The position numbers and the translations under genes are program-made. Positions 1 through 7,532 of a stretch of DNA of 11,641 nucleotides are shown one piece after another. The stretch lies in assembly GCA_009780445.1 (NCBI GenBank), contig WRAA01000041.1, positions 1-11,641 of the forward strand, written 5' to 3'. The DNA is from Defluviitaleaceae bacterium. Its GTDB lineage: Bacteria > Bacillota > Clostridia > Lachnospirales > WRAA01. The notes under the pieces are model-generated. The model was not told the origin of the DNA. It made no database searches and was given only the letters and a program-made list of their open reading frames with translations. Positions within the stretch are counted from its first letter, which is position 1, and each line of letters starts with the position of its first letter.

Positions 1-63
1 GCTAGGAAGCGACGACGACGCGAACCCTTGTGGTTCGCTAGGAGGAGCTGACGACGCACGGCG
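1..63. repeat. Imperfect 36-bp direct repeat, two visible copies
   Basis: GCTAGGA occurs at 1 and again at 37, each followed by a purine-rich stretch and GACGACG or TGACGACG, so the copies are offset by 36 bp. Between them is a 7-bp hairpin (GCGAACC at 20-26, GGTTCGC at 32-38, loop CTTGT). The array may continue to the left of the window. One plus-strand frame stays open from base 2 to the TAG at 110-112, but it has no visible start or ribosome binding site and ends inside the dispersed repeat at 92-111. I do not call it a gene. It could be the right end of a repetitive or mobile element. Confidence 0.5.
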
Positions 64-91
64 GAAAATTTGCCGAAAATGCGCCGAAATG

Positions 92-111
92 GGGTTTTCA
101 AACACGCCCTA
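92..111. repeat. Single-arm copy of the dispersed palindromic element found at 9805-9853
   Basis: The 20-mer GGGTTTTCAAACACGCCCTA here is identical to 9834-9853. At the second site it forms one arm of a long perfect palindrome. Here I see no matching left arm within the window. This could be the right terminal inverted repeat of a larger element lying mostly to the left, including the 36-bp repeats, or a decayed copy. It ends in TA, as the second copy does, which fits an element that targets TA dinucleotides. Confidence 0.65.
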
Positions 112-235
112 GCCTTGCGTCAAAAATCCTCGCAAATGCAAGACCGTTTTCAACTCAATCAACTATACCATATATTTCCGGACAAGCCCTTCCTGCCGGA
201 ACATTTCAAATACTTGGCTTCCGGCAAACAATATT
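112..235. other. Non-coding gap downstream of rsmG with one inverted repeat
   Basis: I see no gene here. An 8-bp inverted repeat (TGCCGGAA at 194-201, TTCCGGCA at 219-226, 17-nt loop) lies beyond the rsmG terminator. It could be a second, weaker hairpin at the 3' end of the leftward operon. The segment 150-175 is AT-rich but has no convincing promoter pair. Confidence 0.4.
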
Positions 236-265
236 AAAAAGGCGCATCATACGATGGGCCTTTTT
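236..265 (-). terminator. Intrinsic terminator of the mnmG-rsmG operon
   Basis: On the minus strand AAAAAGGC pairs with GCCTTTTT. After one C-C mismatch, CATC pairs with GATG around a GTAT loop. The stem ends in a T-run, as a Rho-independent terminator should. It overlaps the rsmG stop codon (247-249), so the last codons of rsmG form the 5' arm. The A-run on the opposite side would also allow some function on the plus strand. Confidence 0.85.
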
Positions 266-927
266 GCGATCTGCGATGCCTTCCTGGGAAAGCGTGGCGC
301 GGTGTGCGATAATTTGCTAATGATTATCAAGCTGCGGACAATACCCGCACGCGGAATTTCCACGGAAATGACGGATGAGTTTCCGCCGCCCAAGGCCAAC
401 ACGGCGGCCTGTGCGCTCCGCTCTTCCTCCCGCACATCCGGCCCCTTCATGGCGATAAACTTGCCGCCGGGGCGCACAAGCGGCAGAGCGTATTCCGCAA
501 GCACGGGCAGGGCGGCCACCGCGCGGGACACGGCAAGGTCGTAGGCCTCCCTGTGTTCGGCCGTTCGCGCCGCGTCCTCCGCGCGTATATGCACGGCGCG
601 TATGCCCGTAAGTTCCAAGGCTTCGATCACGGCGTTCAAAAAGCCCACCCTCTTGTTCACCGCGTCCAGCAGAGTTATCTCCAGCTCCGGCACGGCGATC
701 TTCAGCGGTAAACCCGGGAAACCCGCGCCCGTGCCGACATCCACGGCACTCTGCACGCCGCCGATGTACGGCACAAGGCTTAAACTGTCGGCAAAGTGTT
801 TCAGCGCGACCTCCTGCGGATCCGATATCGCGGTGAGGTTGAACCTCTCGCGCCAGTCCAGCAGCATGTTCATGTATGTGTCAAACCTATCCAGCTGCTG
901 TGCGTCAAGCTTTGCGCCCAGCCCCAA
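247..927 (-). CDS. rsmG: 16S rRNA (guanine-N7) methyltransferase RsmG (GidB)
   Basis: RsmG uses S-adenosylmethionine to methylate N7 of G527 (E. coli numbering) in 16S rRNA of the small subunit; loss in other bacteria gives low-level streptomycin resistance. Seen here are the N-terminal NLTAI and HFADS segments (residues 30-48), the glycine-rich SAM-binding motif VDVGTGAGFPG (62-72), a Rossmann-type core, and a basic C-terminus with RFPRKASQ. The 226-residue length is close to the family's. It is the last gene of the leftward operon, 46 bp after its neighbour, and ends in a terminator. The start is unclear. TTG at 927 has a GGAGG-type site 5 bp upstream, but in-frame sequence upstream (LLREAALGL) also looks like the family's first helix, and no ATG or GTG lies in that frame. 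An ATG at 966 is one frame off, so a one-base deletion is possible. Confidence 0.93.
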   Translation of the reverse strand: MGLGAKLDAQQLDRFDTYMNMLLDWRERFNLTAISDPQEVALKHFADSLSLVPYIGGVQSAVDVGTGAGFPGLPLKIAVPELEITLLDAVNKRVGFLNAVIEALELTGIRAVHIRAEDAARTAEHREAYDLAVSRAVAALPVLAEYALPLVRPGGKFIAMKGPDVREEERSAQAAVLALGGGNSSVISVEIPRAGIVRSLIIISKLSHTAPRFPRKASQIAKRPIV

Positions 928-973
928 CGCGGCCTCCCGCAGCAGCCCGCGCGTATCCTCATTCGAGTGTATG

Positions 974-1444
974 CTAACTCTCCCTCTCCACGGAATATAT
1001 CTTCCAGTTGCTCACGCTGTCCGGCTCCCGCAGCATGTGCAGATGCAGTACCGCACACAACGCGCTGCTACTGTCCATAACCATTACAGACTTCACCTTG
1101 CAGTTTCGCGGGCAGCTCACCAGCCCGGCGTCTATCATCTTACACGCGGCGGAGCCTTCGAAGGCCGCCGCAAGCTCGTAAACGTCAACGCTTCCGGCAA
1201 AGCTCTTGCTGACCAGTCCCTGCGCCGCGTCCAGCCTACAGCTCGTCAGCGCGTCCATAAACGACCGCGCCGTTGCTCTGTCGTCGGCAACGGCCACAAA
1301 GGGGTGCCGCCGAACCGCGCCCGCGCCAAACCCTCCGCGCCCCACCTTCGTAACAACCCTGTCCGCACACGGCCACGCGCCCCCGCGCACATGCCGGTAC
1401 ACACTCCGCCCGCTATCTATAGGTATTACCGCCGCATACTTCAA
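974..1444 (-). CDS. Hypothetical protein between mnmG and rsmG
   Basis: A 156-residue protein I do not recognise. It begins at TTG 1444 with a strong GGGGGGA ribosome binding site about 6 bp upstream, sits in the leftward operon 111 bp after mnmG, and ends 46 bp before rsmG. There is no signal peptide or clear membrane segment. The first half is Arg/Gly/Ala-rich. The second half (from about residue 85) alternates helix-like and strand-like stretches and ends in NWKIYSVERE. That WKIYSVE ending resembles the last strand of NTF2-like or DUF4878-type small domains, but this is only a resemblance. Five cysteines lie in the second half. A short hairpin (CCCGC/GCGGG, 1497-1509) lies in the gap before it and might attenuate transcription. 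A longer plus-strand open frame over the same region looks like a shadow, having no site and no operon context. Confidence 0.65.
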   Translation of the reverse strand: MKYAAVIPIDSGRSVYRHVRGGAWPCADRVVTKVGRGGFGAGAVRRHPFVAVADDRATARSFMDALTSCRLDAAQGLVSKSFAGSVDVYELAAAFEGSAACKMIDAGLVSCPRNCKVKSVMVMDSSSALCAVLHLHMLREPDSVSNWKIYSVERES

Positions 1445-1555
1445 GCCAATCCCCCCATTACAATAGAGCCTGCCAAATATAACACGGCAAACTTACCCCG
1501 CAGAGCGGGATATGTAGGGGAGATGTTCGTAATACAGTATATGCCGGCACATGCC

Positions 1556-3430
1556 CTACGTTCTATACTTTAGGTGAATCAACAGCACGGAAATATCCGC
1601 GGGCGAAACGCCGCTGACGCGCGACGCTTGCCCCACGTTCTGCGGGCGTATGGCGGCAAGCTTCTGCCGCGCCTCTATACGCAGGCCGTGCAGCCCGCTG
1701 TAGTCCGTGTCCGCGGGAATGGCCAGGCTCTCCAGCCGCAGAGACTCCGCCACCTGCGACATCTGCCGGCGTATATAACCGTCGTACTTGCAACAGATGT
1801 TAACCTGTTCGCGCACGTCGTCGTCAAGCTCCGGCCGTGCGCTGTCGAATTCCGCCAGAGCGTCATAGGTCAGCTCCGGCCGCCGCACAAGATCCGCAAG
1901 CTTCACACCCGTCGTCACCGCCGAGCTTTGGCGGCCGCGCAAAAACTCGTCCAGCCGCGGCGACGGCGCGACGGTCAGGGCTTCGATACGCGCGGTCTCG
2001 CTCTCGACGGCGCGGCGTTTGTCCTCCACGCCCCGCATAACCTCGTCGCTGACAAGGCCGACGCCGTGGCCGATGCGGCTCAGGCGAAGGTCGGCGTTGT
2101 CCTGCCTAAGCAGGAGCCGGTATTCCGCGCGGGACGTCATCATGCGGTACGGCTCGTTGGTGCCCTTGGTGCATAGGTCGTCTATCAGCACGCCTATGTA
2201 CGCGTCGCTTCGGCGCAGGATCACGGGCGGCTTGCCCGCAGCGTACAACGCGGCGTTGATGCCGGCCATCAGCCCTTGGGCGGCGGCCTCTTCGTACCCC
2301 GAACTGCCGTTAAACTGCCCCGCAACGAACAGACCCGGCACGGCCTTGAATGCCAGGCTAAGCTCCAGCTGCGCGGGGTCTAAACAGTCGTACTCTATGG
2401 CGTAGCCGGGGCGCATTATCAGGCAGTTCTCAAGCCCTGGCACCGTGCGGTACATGGCGGTCTGCACGTCCTCCGGCAGTGATGTTGACATCCCCGCGAC
2501 ATACATCTCGCAGGTGCCTTCGCCCTCCGGCTCGATAAAAAGCTGGTGCCTCTGCTTGTCTGCGAAGCGCACTACCTTGTCCTCTATCGACGGGCAGTAG
2601 CGCGTGCCGGTGCCTTCTATCACCCCGGAGTACATCGGCGAACGGTGGAGGTTCGCGCGGATGATCTCGTGGGTTGCCTCGCTCGTATACGTCAGCCAGC
2701 ATGGAACCTGCTCCCGCGCAAATCCGCGTTTGTCCGTGCCGAAGCTGTAGGGCGTGGGCGGCTCGTCCCCGTGCTGCACCTCCATCTTCGAGAAGTCCAG
2801 CGTGTTCGCGTTAACCCGCGCCGGCGTGCCTGTCTTAAACCGCCGCATAACAACGCCCATCTCCGCAAGCCTTCGCGCCAGCCGCGCCGAATTACGCAGG
2901 CCGTTCGGCCCCGTCTCCGACACAACATCGCCCACAAGACAGCGCGATCTCAAGTAGGTGCCAACAGCAAGCACCACACCCCGCGCGCGCACAACCCGCC
3001 CGTATTCCGTGACCACGCCGGCCGCCGCGCCGCCCTCCAACAGCACGTCCACGATCTCCGCCTGCATCAGGCTCACATTCGGGTGCGCCTCCAGAGTGCG
3101 CTTCATCAGCTCGCTGTACCTGTACTTGTCGGCCTGTGCGCGCAGGGAATACACCGCCGGCCCCTTGGCCAGGTTCAGCATCCGGGACTGAATGTATGTC
3201 CTGTCAATTACCCGCGCCATCTCGCCGCCCAGCGCGTCTATCTCGCGCACAAGATGCCCCTTGGACGTCCCCCCGATAGACGGGTTGCACGGCATAAGCG
3301 CAACGCAGTCCAGGCTAAGCGCGAACACCGCCACGCGCCGGCCGAGCCGCGCGCACGCCAAGGCCGCCTCACACCCGGCATGGCCCGCGCCCACTATCAC
3401 AATGTCATAACTGTCCTCCATATTTATCAT
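1556..3430 (-). CDS. mnmG: tRNA uridine-34 5-carboxymethylaminomethyl modification enzyme MnmG (GidA)
   Basis: MnmG is an FAD enzyme that, with the GTPase MnmE, installs the (carboxymethyl)aminomethyl group at C5 of wobble uridine in certain tRNAs, using a folate one-carbon unit. The 624-residue protein matches the family length. Seen are the FAD-binding IVGAGHAGCEAA (residues 12-23), CNPSIGGTSKGHLVREIDALGG (from 48), the signature GTRYCPSIEDK with the conserved cysteine (about 278-288), AGQFNGSSGYEEAAAQG (about 367-383), and a helical C-terminal domain rich in YDGYIRRQ-type residues, which in the family contacts MnmE and tRNA. I chose ATG 3430 because it sits at the predicted transcription start; a second ATG at 3421 is three codons in. 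Longer in-frame extensions run through the promoter and are rejected. mnmE, often adjacent, is not in the window. Confidence 0.97.
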   Translation of the reverse strand: MINMEDSYDIVIVGAGHAGCEAALACARLGRRVAVFALSLDCVALMPCNPSIGGTSKGHLVREIDALGGEMARVIDRTYIQSRMLNLAKGPAVYSLRAQADKYRYSELMKRTLEAHPNVSLMQAEIVDVLLEGGAAAGVVTEYGRVVRARGVVLAVGTYLRSRCLVGDVVSETGPNGLRNSARLARRLAEMGVVMRRFKTGTPARVNANTLDFSKMEVQHGDEPPTPYSFGTDKRGFAREQVPCWLTYTSEATHEIIRANLHRSPMYSGVIEGTGTRYCPSIEDKVVRFADKQRHQLFIEPEGEGTCEMYVAGMSTSLPEDVQTAMYRTVPGLENCLIMRPGYAIEYDCLDPAQLELSLAFKAVPGLFVAGQFNGSSGYEEAAAQGLMAGINAALYAAGKPPVILRRSDAYIGVLIDDLCTKGTNEPYRMMTSRAEYRLLLRQDNADLRLSRIGHGVGLVSDEVMRGVEDKRRAVESETARIEALTVAPSPRLDEFLRGRQSSAVTTGVKLADLVRRPELTYDALAEFDSARPELDDDVREQVNICCKYDGYIRRQMSQVAESLRLESLAIPADTDYSGLHGLRIEARQKLAAIRPQNVGQASRVSGVSPADISVLLIHLKYRT

Positions 3431-3436
3431 GCCCGC

Positions 3437-3465
3437 ATTATACCACCCCGCGCCGCAACTTTCAA
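3437..3465 (-). promoter_or_regulatory. mnmG promoter, predicted leaderless
   Basis: Read on the minus strand there is a -35 box TTGAAA (3460-3465), a 17-bp spacer, and a perfect -10 box TATAAT (3437-3442). The usual start point, about 7 bp past the -10 box, falls at 3430, which is the A of the first mnmG ATG. No Shine-Dalgarno sequence precedes that ATG. The promoter is back-to-back with that of uvrA, the two -35 boxes being 30 bp apart. Confidence 0.8.
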
Positions 3466-3495
3466 GCCCATACAAACTTGCATACACGAAAGATG

Positions 3496-3523
3496 TTGAC
3501 TTTTGCGCGGATAGTTGTACAAT
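3496..3523 (+). promoter_or_regulatory. uvrA promoter
   Basis: TTGACT (3496-3501), a 16-bp spacer and TACAAT (3518-3523) form a good sigma-A promoter. It predicts a start near 3530 and a leader of about 30 nt. I looked for a Gram-positive LexA box (GAAC-N4-GTTC) because uvrA is usually an SOS gene. Only a half-match, GAAC at 3533 followed by GTAT, is present, so SOS control is not supported. Confidence 0.75.
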
Positions 3524-3560
3524 CATATCTGGGGAACTAATGTATCAGGAAAGGATTTTT

Positions 3561-6389
3561 ATGTCGCAGAAAATTGTTATAAAGGGCGCGAGAGAGCATA
3601 ATCTTAAAAATATAGATGTGGAGATACCGCGCGACAAGATGGTGGTGTTCACGGGGGTGTCCGGGTCGGGGAAGTCCAGCCTGGCGTTTGAGACGATTTA
3701 CGCGGAAGGGCAGAGGCGGTATGTAGAGTCTTTGTCCAGCTATGCGCGGCAATTCCTCGGCCAGATGGACAAGCCCGACGTGGACAGCATCGAAGGTCTT
3801 TCGCCCGCCATCTCCATCGACCAAAAGACCACCAACCACAACCCGCGCTCCACCGTAGGCACCGTCACGGAGATCTATGACTATCTGCGCCTGCTCTACG
3901 CCCGCGTGGGCGTGCCGCACTGCCACAAGTGCGGCAAGGTGATCGAGAAGCAGACGATAGACCAGATAGTGGACAAAATCTTGGCCTTGCCGGAGCGCAG
4001 CCGCATATCCCTGCTGGCCCCCGTGGTGCATGGGCGCAAGGGCGAACACACAAAGCTGCTGGAGGACGCACGCCGAAGCGGCTATGTGCGCGTGCGTATA
4101 GACGGCATCACCCACGAACTTTCAGATGAGATAAAGCCGGAGAAGAACAAGAAGCACGATATCGAGATCGTAATCGACAGGCTTGTGGTGAAGAACGACA
4201 TAACGCCGCGGCTCACAGGCTCCTGCGAGGCGGCTATGACGCTTTCGGGCGGCATACTGCTTGTGAGTGTGGAGGACGGCGAAGAGCTGATGTTCAGCCA
4301 GAACTTCGCCTGTGCGGACTGCGGCGTGTCCATGCAGGATGTGGAGCCGCGCATGTTCAGCTTCAACAACCCGTCCGGCGCGTGTCCGGAGTGCTTCGGC
4401 CTGGGCATCAAGATGATCTTCGACGAAGAGCTTGTGGTACCGAACAAGCAGATGAGCCTTGCGCAGGGCGCGGTGAAGGTTCCCGGCTGGTTCAGCTCCG
4501 GCAACGAGAATTCGCACACATACGCTCTGTTTAAGTCTCTGGCGCACAAGCATAATTTCGACATGGACGCGCCCTATGCAAGCTTGCCGGACGGCATCCG
4601 GCACATGCTGATGAACGGAGACGAAGGCAAGGTGAGCGTGGAGTTTGTGAACCAGCAGGGCGACACGCGCACCTACAGCTATCAGTTCGAGGGCATCATG
4701 AACAGCCTTGAACGCCGCTACAAGGACACACAGTCGGAGTTTATGCGCGGGGAGTACGAAGCGTTGATGACGGGCATCACATGCCCCATGTGCGCGGGCA
4801 AGCGTCTGCGCCCGGAGGTGCTGGCCGTGACAGTCGGCGGCATAAACATCTCCGAGCTGACCGACCGCGCCGTGGGCAAGCTGAACACCTTCTTCCGCGA
4901 GCTGGATCTGGGCGACACAAAGCGGATGATCGCGGAGCCTATCCTGAGAGAGATACACGCGCGCACGGGCTTCCTGGTGGACGTAGGGCTTGATTATCTC
5001 AGCCTTTCGCGCAACGCAAGCACCCTAAGCGGCGGAGAGTCCCAGCGCATACGCCTTGCGACGCAGATCGGCTCCGGCCTTGTGGGCGTGGTCTACATTC
5101 TGGACGAACCCTCCATCGGCCTGCACCAGCGCGACAACGACAAGCTCCTGAAAACGCTGGAACACCTGCGCGACATCGGCAACACCCTCATCGTGGTGGA
5201 ACACGACGAGGACACGATGCTGGCGGCGGATCACATCATCGACATCGGCCCGCTTGCGGGAAGCCAGGGCGGCCGGGTTGTGTTCTCCGGCAAGCCGCGG
5301 GATATCATGAAGTGCAAGGAATCCGTGACCGGCGCCTACCTAAGCGGCAAGCAGCGCATCGAAGTGCCCGCGCAGACGCGCGAGCCGAACGGCAAGTGGC
5401 TGAAACTCACGGGCTGCGCCGAGAACAACCTCCAGAACATCGACGTGAGCCTGCCCCTGGGGCTTATCAGCTGTGTCACGGGGGTGTCCGGCTCCGGGAA
5501 GTCGTCCTTGGTTAACGAGATCCTCTACAAGTCTCTGGCGCGGGACCTTAACCGTGCGAAGCTGCGCCCCGGCAAGCACACCGCCATCGAAGGGCTGGAG
5601 TTTCTCGACAAGATCATCAACATAGACCAATCGCCCATAGGCCGCACGCCACGCTCCAACCCGGCCACCTACACCGGCCTGTTCGACCTTGTGCGCGACA
5701 TCTTCGCCGCAACCCCCGAGGCCAAGCTGCGGGGTTATGCCAAGGGGCGGTTCAGCTTTAACGTAAAGGGCGGCCGGTGCGAAGCCTGCTCCGGCGACGG
5801 TATCATCAAGATAGCCATGCACTTCCTGCCCGATATCTATGTGCCGTGCGAAGTCTGCGCTGGCAAGCGATACAACCGCGAGACGCTGGAAGTGCGCTAC
5901 AAGGGCAAGAACATCGCCGACGTTCTCGACATGACAATCGAGGAGGCTCTCACCTTCTTCGAGAACCTGCCGCGCCTGCACGAGAAGCTGCGCACAATCT
6001 GCGACGTAGGGCTGACGTATGTTAAGCTTGGCCAAGCCTCCACCACCCTCTCCGGCGGAGAGGCACAGCGCGTCAAGCTGGCCACCGAGCTTTCGCGCCG
6101 CATGACGGGCAAGACGATCTACGTGCTGGACGAACCCACAACAGGCCTGCACGCCGCCGACGTACACCGCTTAACCCATATCCTGCAACGCCTTGCCGAC
6201 AGCGGCAACACCGTGGTCGTCATCGAGCATAACCTGGACGTTATCAAGACGGCGGACTATATCGTGGATCTGGGGCCGGAAGGCGGCGACCGCGGCGGCC
6301 AAGTTATCGCCCGCGGCACCCCGCGCGAAGTCGCAAACAACAAAGATTCGCACACCGGAATGTATTTGAAGAGAATTATTGCGAAATAA
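3561..6389 (+). CDS. uvrA: Excinuclease ABC subunit UvrA
   Basis: UvrA is the damage-sensing ATPase of nucleotide excision repair; a dimer scans DNA and loads UvrB at lesions. The 942-residue protein is full length. It has two ABC ATPase modules: Walker A GVSGSGKSS at about 32-40 and again at about 641-649, and ABC signatures LSGGESQR (about 490) and LSGGEAQR (about 830), each followed by a Walker B ending ILDEP or VLDEP. Paired CxxC zinc modules are seen at about 250-285 (CADC...CPEC) and 740-766 (CEAC...CEVC). The start ATG 3561 has AGGAAAGG 6 bp upstream and gives the family's typical MSxKIVIKGAREHNLKN beginning. An in-frame ATG at 3540 would add seven residues. It is divergent from mnmG; uvrB is not in the window. 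No terminator follows, so some read-through into the next operon is possible. Confidence 0.98.
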   Translation: MSQKIVIKGAREHNLKNIDVEIPRDKMVVFTGVSGSGKSSLAFETIYAEGQRRYVESLSSYARQFLGQMDKPDVDSIEGLSPAISIDQKTTNHNPRSTVGTVTEIYDYLRLLYARVGVPHCHKCGKVIEKQTIDQIVDKILALPERSRISLLAPVVHGRKGEHTKLLEDARRSGYVRVRIDGITHELSDEIKPEKNKKHDIEIVIDRLVVKNDITPRLTGSCEAAMTLSGGILLVSVEDGEELMFSQNFACADCGVSMQDVEPRMFSFNNPSGACPECFGLGIKMIFDEELVVPNKQMSLAQGAVKVPGWFSSGNENSHTYALFKSLAHKHNFDMDAPYASLPDGIRHMLMNGDEGKVSVEFVNQQGDTRTYSYQFEGIMNSLERRYKDTQSEFMRGEYEALMTGITCPMCAGKRLRPEVLAVTVGGINISELTDRAVGKLNTFFRELDLGDTKRMIAEPILREIHARTGFLVDVGLDYLSLSRNASTLSGGESQRIRLATQIGSGLVGVVYILDEPSIGLHQRDNDKLLKTLEHLRDIGNTLIVVEHDEDTMLAADHIIDIGPLAGSQGGRVVFSGKPRDIMKCKESVTGAYLSGKQRIEVPAQTREPNGKWLKLTGCAENNLQNIDVSLPLGLISCVTGVSGSGKSSLVNEILYKSLARDLNRAKLRPGKHTAIEGLEFLDKIINIDQSPIGRTPRSNPATYTGLFDLVRDIFAATPEAKLRGYAKGRFSFNVKGGRCEACSGDGIIKIAMHFLPDIYVPCEVCAGKRYNRETLEVRYKGKNIADVLDMTIEEALTFFENLPRLHEKLRTICDVGLTYVKLGQASTTLSGGEAQRVKLATELSRRMTGKTIYVLDEPTTGLHAADVHRLTHILQRLADSGNTVVVIEHNLDVIKTADYIVDLGPEGGDRGGQVIARGTPREVANNKDSHTGMYLKRIIAK

Positions 6390-6407
6390 GTCGCACTATG
6401 GTATAAT
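6379..6407 (+). promoter_or_regulatory. Promoter of the ECF S component-dcd-receptor operon
   Basis: TTGCGA (6379-6384), a 17-bp spacer and a perfect TATAAT (6402-6407). The -35 box lies inside the last codons of uvrA. The predicted leader is about 40 nt and holds a weak CACT/AGTG hairpin potential but no riboswitch that I recognise. Confidence 0.7.
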
Positions 6408-6454
6408 AGCCAATATATAGCAACATCACTCTAACTAAGAAAGCTAGTGTTAAC

Positions 6455-6961
6455 ATGTCCAAGGTACGAAGCCTGGTTCTCTCCTCATTGCTGATCGCCA
6501 TTGTGTATATCGCGACATACTTCCGCGTGCCGCTTGCCCCGGACGGCGGGCTGGTGCATCTTGGCAGTGTCGCGCTGTTTGTCATCTCGGTTGTGTTCGG
6601 CAAGCGCATGGGGGCTGTTACGGGTTCGGTGGGGATGGCACTGTTTAACCTCACCACGGAATGGGTCGTCTGGGCGCCCTACACGTTTGTGATCCGCTTT
6701 GTAATGGGCTACATGATCGGCACCATCGCCCACTTGGGCGGGAAAAACGGCGAGAGCATGAAGCTGAACATCCTTGCCGTCGCCGCGGCCGGCATCTGGT
6801 TCATCCCCGCGTCATACGTAGCGGGCGCGTTGATCCTAAGCAACTGGGTTATCCCCGTGACGCACATTCCCGGCAACGCTACGCAGATCGTGCTGATGGC
6901 GGTGCTTGGCATACCCTTGGCCAAGCTGCTGAACAGGCACAAGCGGCACTTATTGCAATAG
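6455..6961 (+). CDS. ECF transporter S component (PF07155/COG4720-like)
   Basis: A 168-residue integral membrane protein with about six hydrophobic segments. It resembles substrate-binding S components of energy-coupling-factor vitamin transporters: a small basic N-terminus, a first helix at about 7-23, then PDGGLVHLGSVALFVISVVFGKRMGA, a family-like stretch, and WAPYTFVIRFVMGYMIG. Such proteins bind a vitamin or precursor and work with shared EcfA, EcfA' and EcfT energising units, which are not encoded here. The substrate cannot be read from sequence; relatives are annotated for riboflavin or hydroxymethylpyrimidine. Being followed after 28 bp by dcd hints at pyrimidine chemistry, but that is speculation. 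The ribosome binding site is poor (AAGAAAG about 12 bp upstream), yet a TAG three codons before the ATG rules out a longer start. Confidence 0.85.
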   Translation: MSKVRSLVLSSLLIAIVYIATYFRVPLAPDGGLVHLGSVALFVISVVFGKRMGAVTGSVGMALFNLTTEWVVWAPYTFVIRFVMGYMIGTIAHLGGKNGESMKLNILAVAAAGIWFIPASYVAGALILSNWVIPVTHIPGNATQIVLMAVLGIPLAKLLNRHKRHLLQ

Positions 6962-6989
6962 CATGTGTTCACTAAGGAGTTGATGCAGC

Positions 6990-7520
6990 ATGATTCTATC
7001 GGGCTTGGAGATAGCGGCGCGTCTTGGCAAGGACATCGTTATCGAGCCGTATAACGAGCGCGCCCTTGGGCCAAACAGCTACAACCTGCGCCTGGCCGAC
7101 GAACTTCTCGTCTACGAGAACAACGAACTCGACATGAAAACGCCCAACGCCACGCGCAAGATCAGCATCCCCGCGGAAGGCCTGCTCCTGCAACCCGGCA
7201 CACTCTACCTCGGCCGCACCGTCGAGTATACCCAAACGCGCAACCTTGTGCCGATGCTGGAGGGGCGTTCCTCCGTAGGCCGCCTCGGCCTGTTCGTCCA
7301 CGTAACGGCCGGCTTCGGCGACGTTGGCTTCAGCGGGTTCTGGACGCTGGAGATCCACTGCATCCACCCCATCCGCGTATACGCCGGCGTTGAAATGTGC
7401 CAGATCTACTACCACACAATCGAAGGCAACTACATCGAGTACAGCTCCGACAAGTACCAGCACAACCAAGGCATCCAGCCCAGCCTGCTCTACAGGGATT
7501 TCGCCAATGATAATTCATAA
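6990..7520 (+). CDS. dcd: dCTP deaminase
   Basis: Dcd deaminates dCTP to dUTP (or, in bifunctional members, on to dUMP), feeding dTTP synthesis; it acts as a cytosolic homotrimer of the dUTPase fold. The 176-residue protein shows GPNSYNLRL (27-35), the hallmark EGRSSVGRLGL (91-101) with Ser94 and Arg98, and GFSGFWTLE (113-121). Glu121 lies 23 residues after Arg98, the same separation as the catalytic Glu138 and Arg115 of E. coli Dcd. It is shorter than the 193-residue E. coli enzyme. I cannot tell mono- from bifunctional form. AAGGAG (6974-6979) lies 10 bp before the ATG. It is followed after only 12 bp by the receptor gene, so the two are surely cotranscribed. Confidence 0.94.
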   Translation: MILSGLEIAARLGKDIVIEPYNERALGPNSYNLRLADELLVYENNELDMKTPNATRKISIPAEGLLLQPGTLYLGRTVEYTQTRNLVPMLEGRSSVGRLGLFVHVTAGFGDVGFSGFWTLEIHCIHPIRVYAGVEMCQIYYHTIEGNYIEYSSDKYQHNQGIQPSLLYRDFANDNS

Positions 7521-7532
7521 GGGGGATTCACA

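Noticed and set aside
1..63. CRISPR array suggested by 36-bp periodicity
   Set aside because: The repeats are imperfect and adjacent, with no unique spacers between them.
1..112. C-terminal end of a plus-strand gene in the frame stopping at 110
   Set aside because: The frame crosses repeats and ends in a dispersed palindrome arm; no start or homologous domain can be seen in the window.
602..1573. 323-residue plus-strand open frame opposite rsmG and the hypothetical gene
   Set aside because: It lies antisense to a sound operon, has no ribosome binding site, and its Arg/Pro/Ser-rich composition is typical of the shadow of GC-rich genes.
2546..3499. 317-residue plus-strand open frame opposite mnmG
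   Set aside because: Fully antisense to a textbook mnmG, with His/Arg/Pro-rich shadow composition.
3533..3544. Possible LexA (SOS) box at the uvrA start
   Set aside because: Only the GAAC half and part of GTTC match the Gram-positive consensus GAAC-N4-GTTC.
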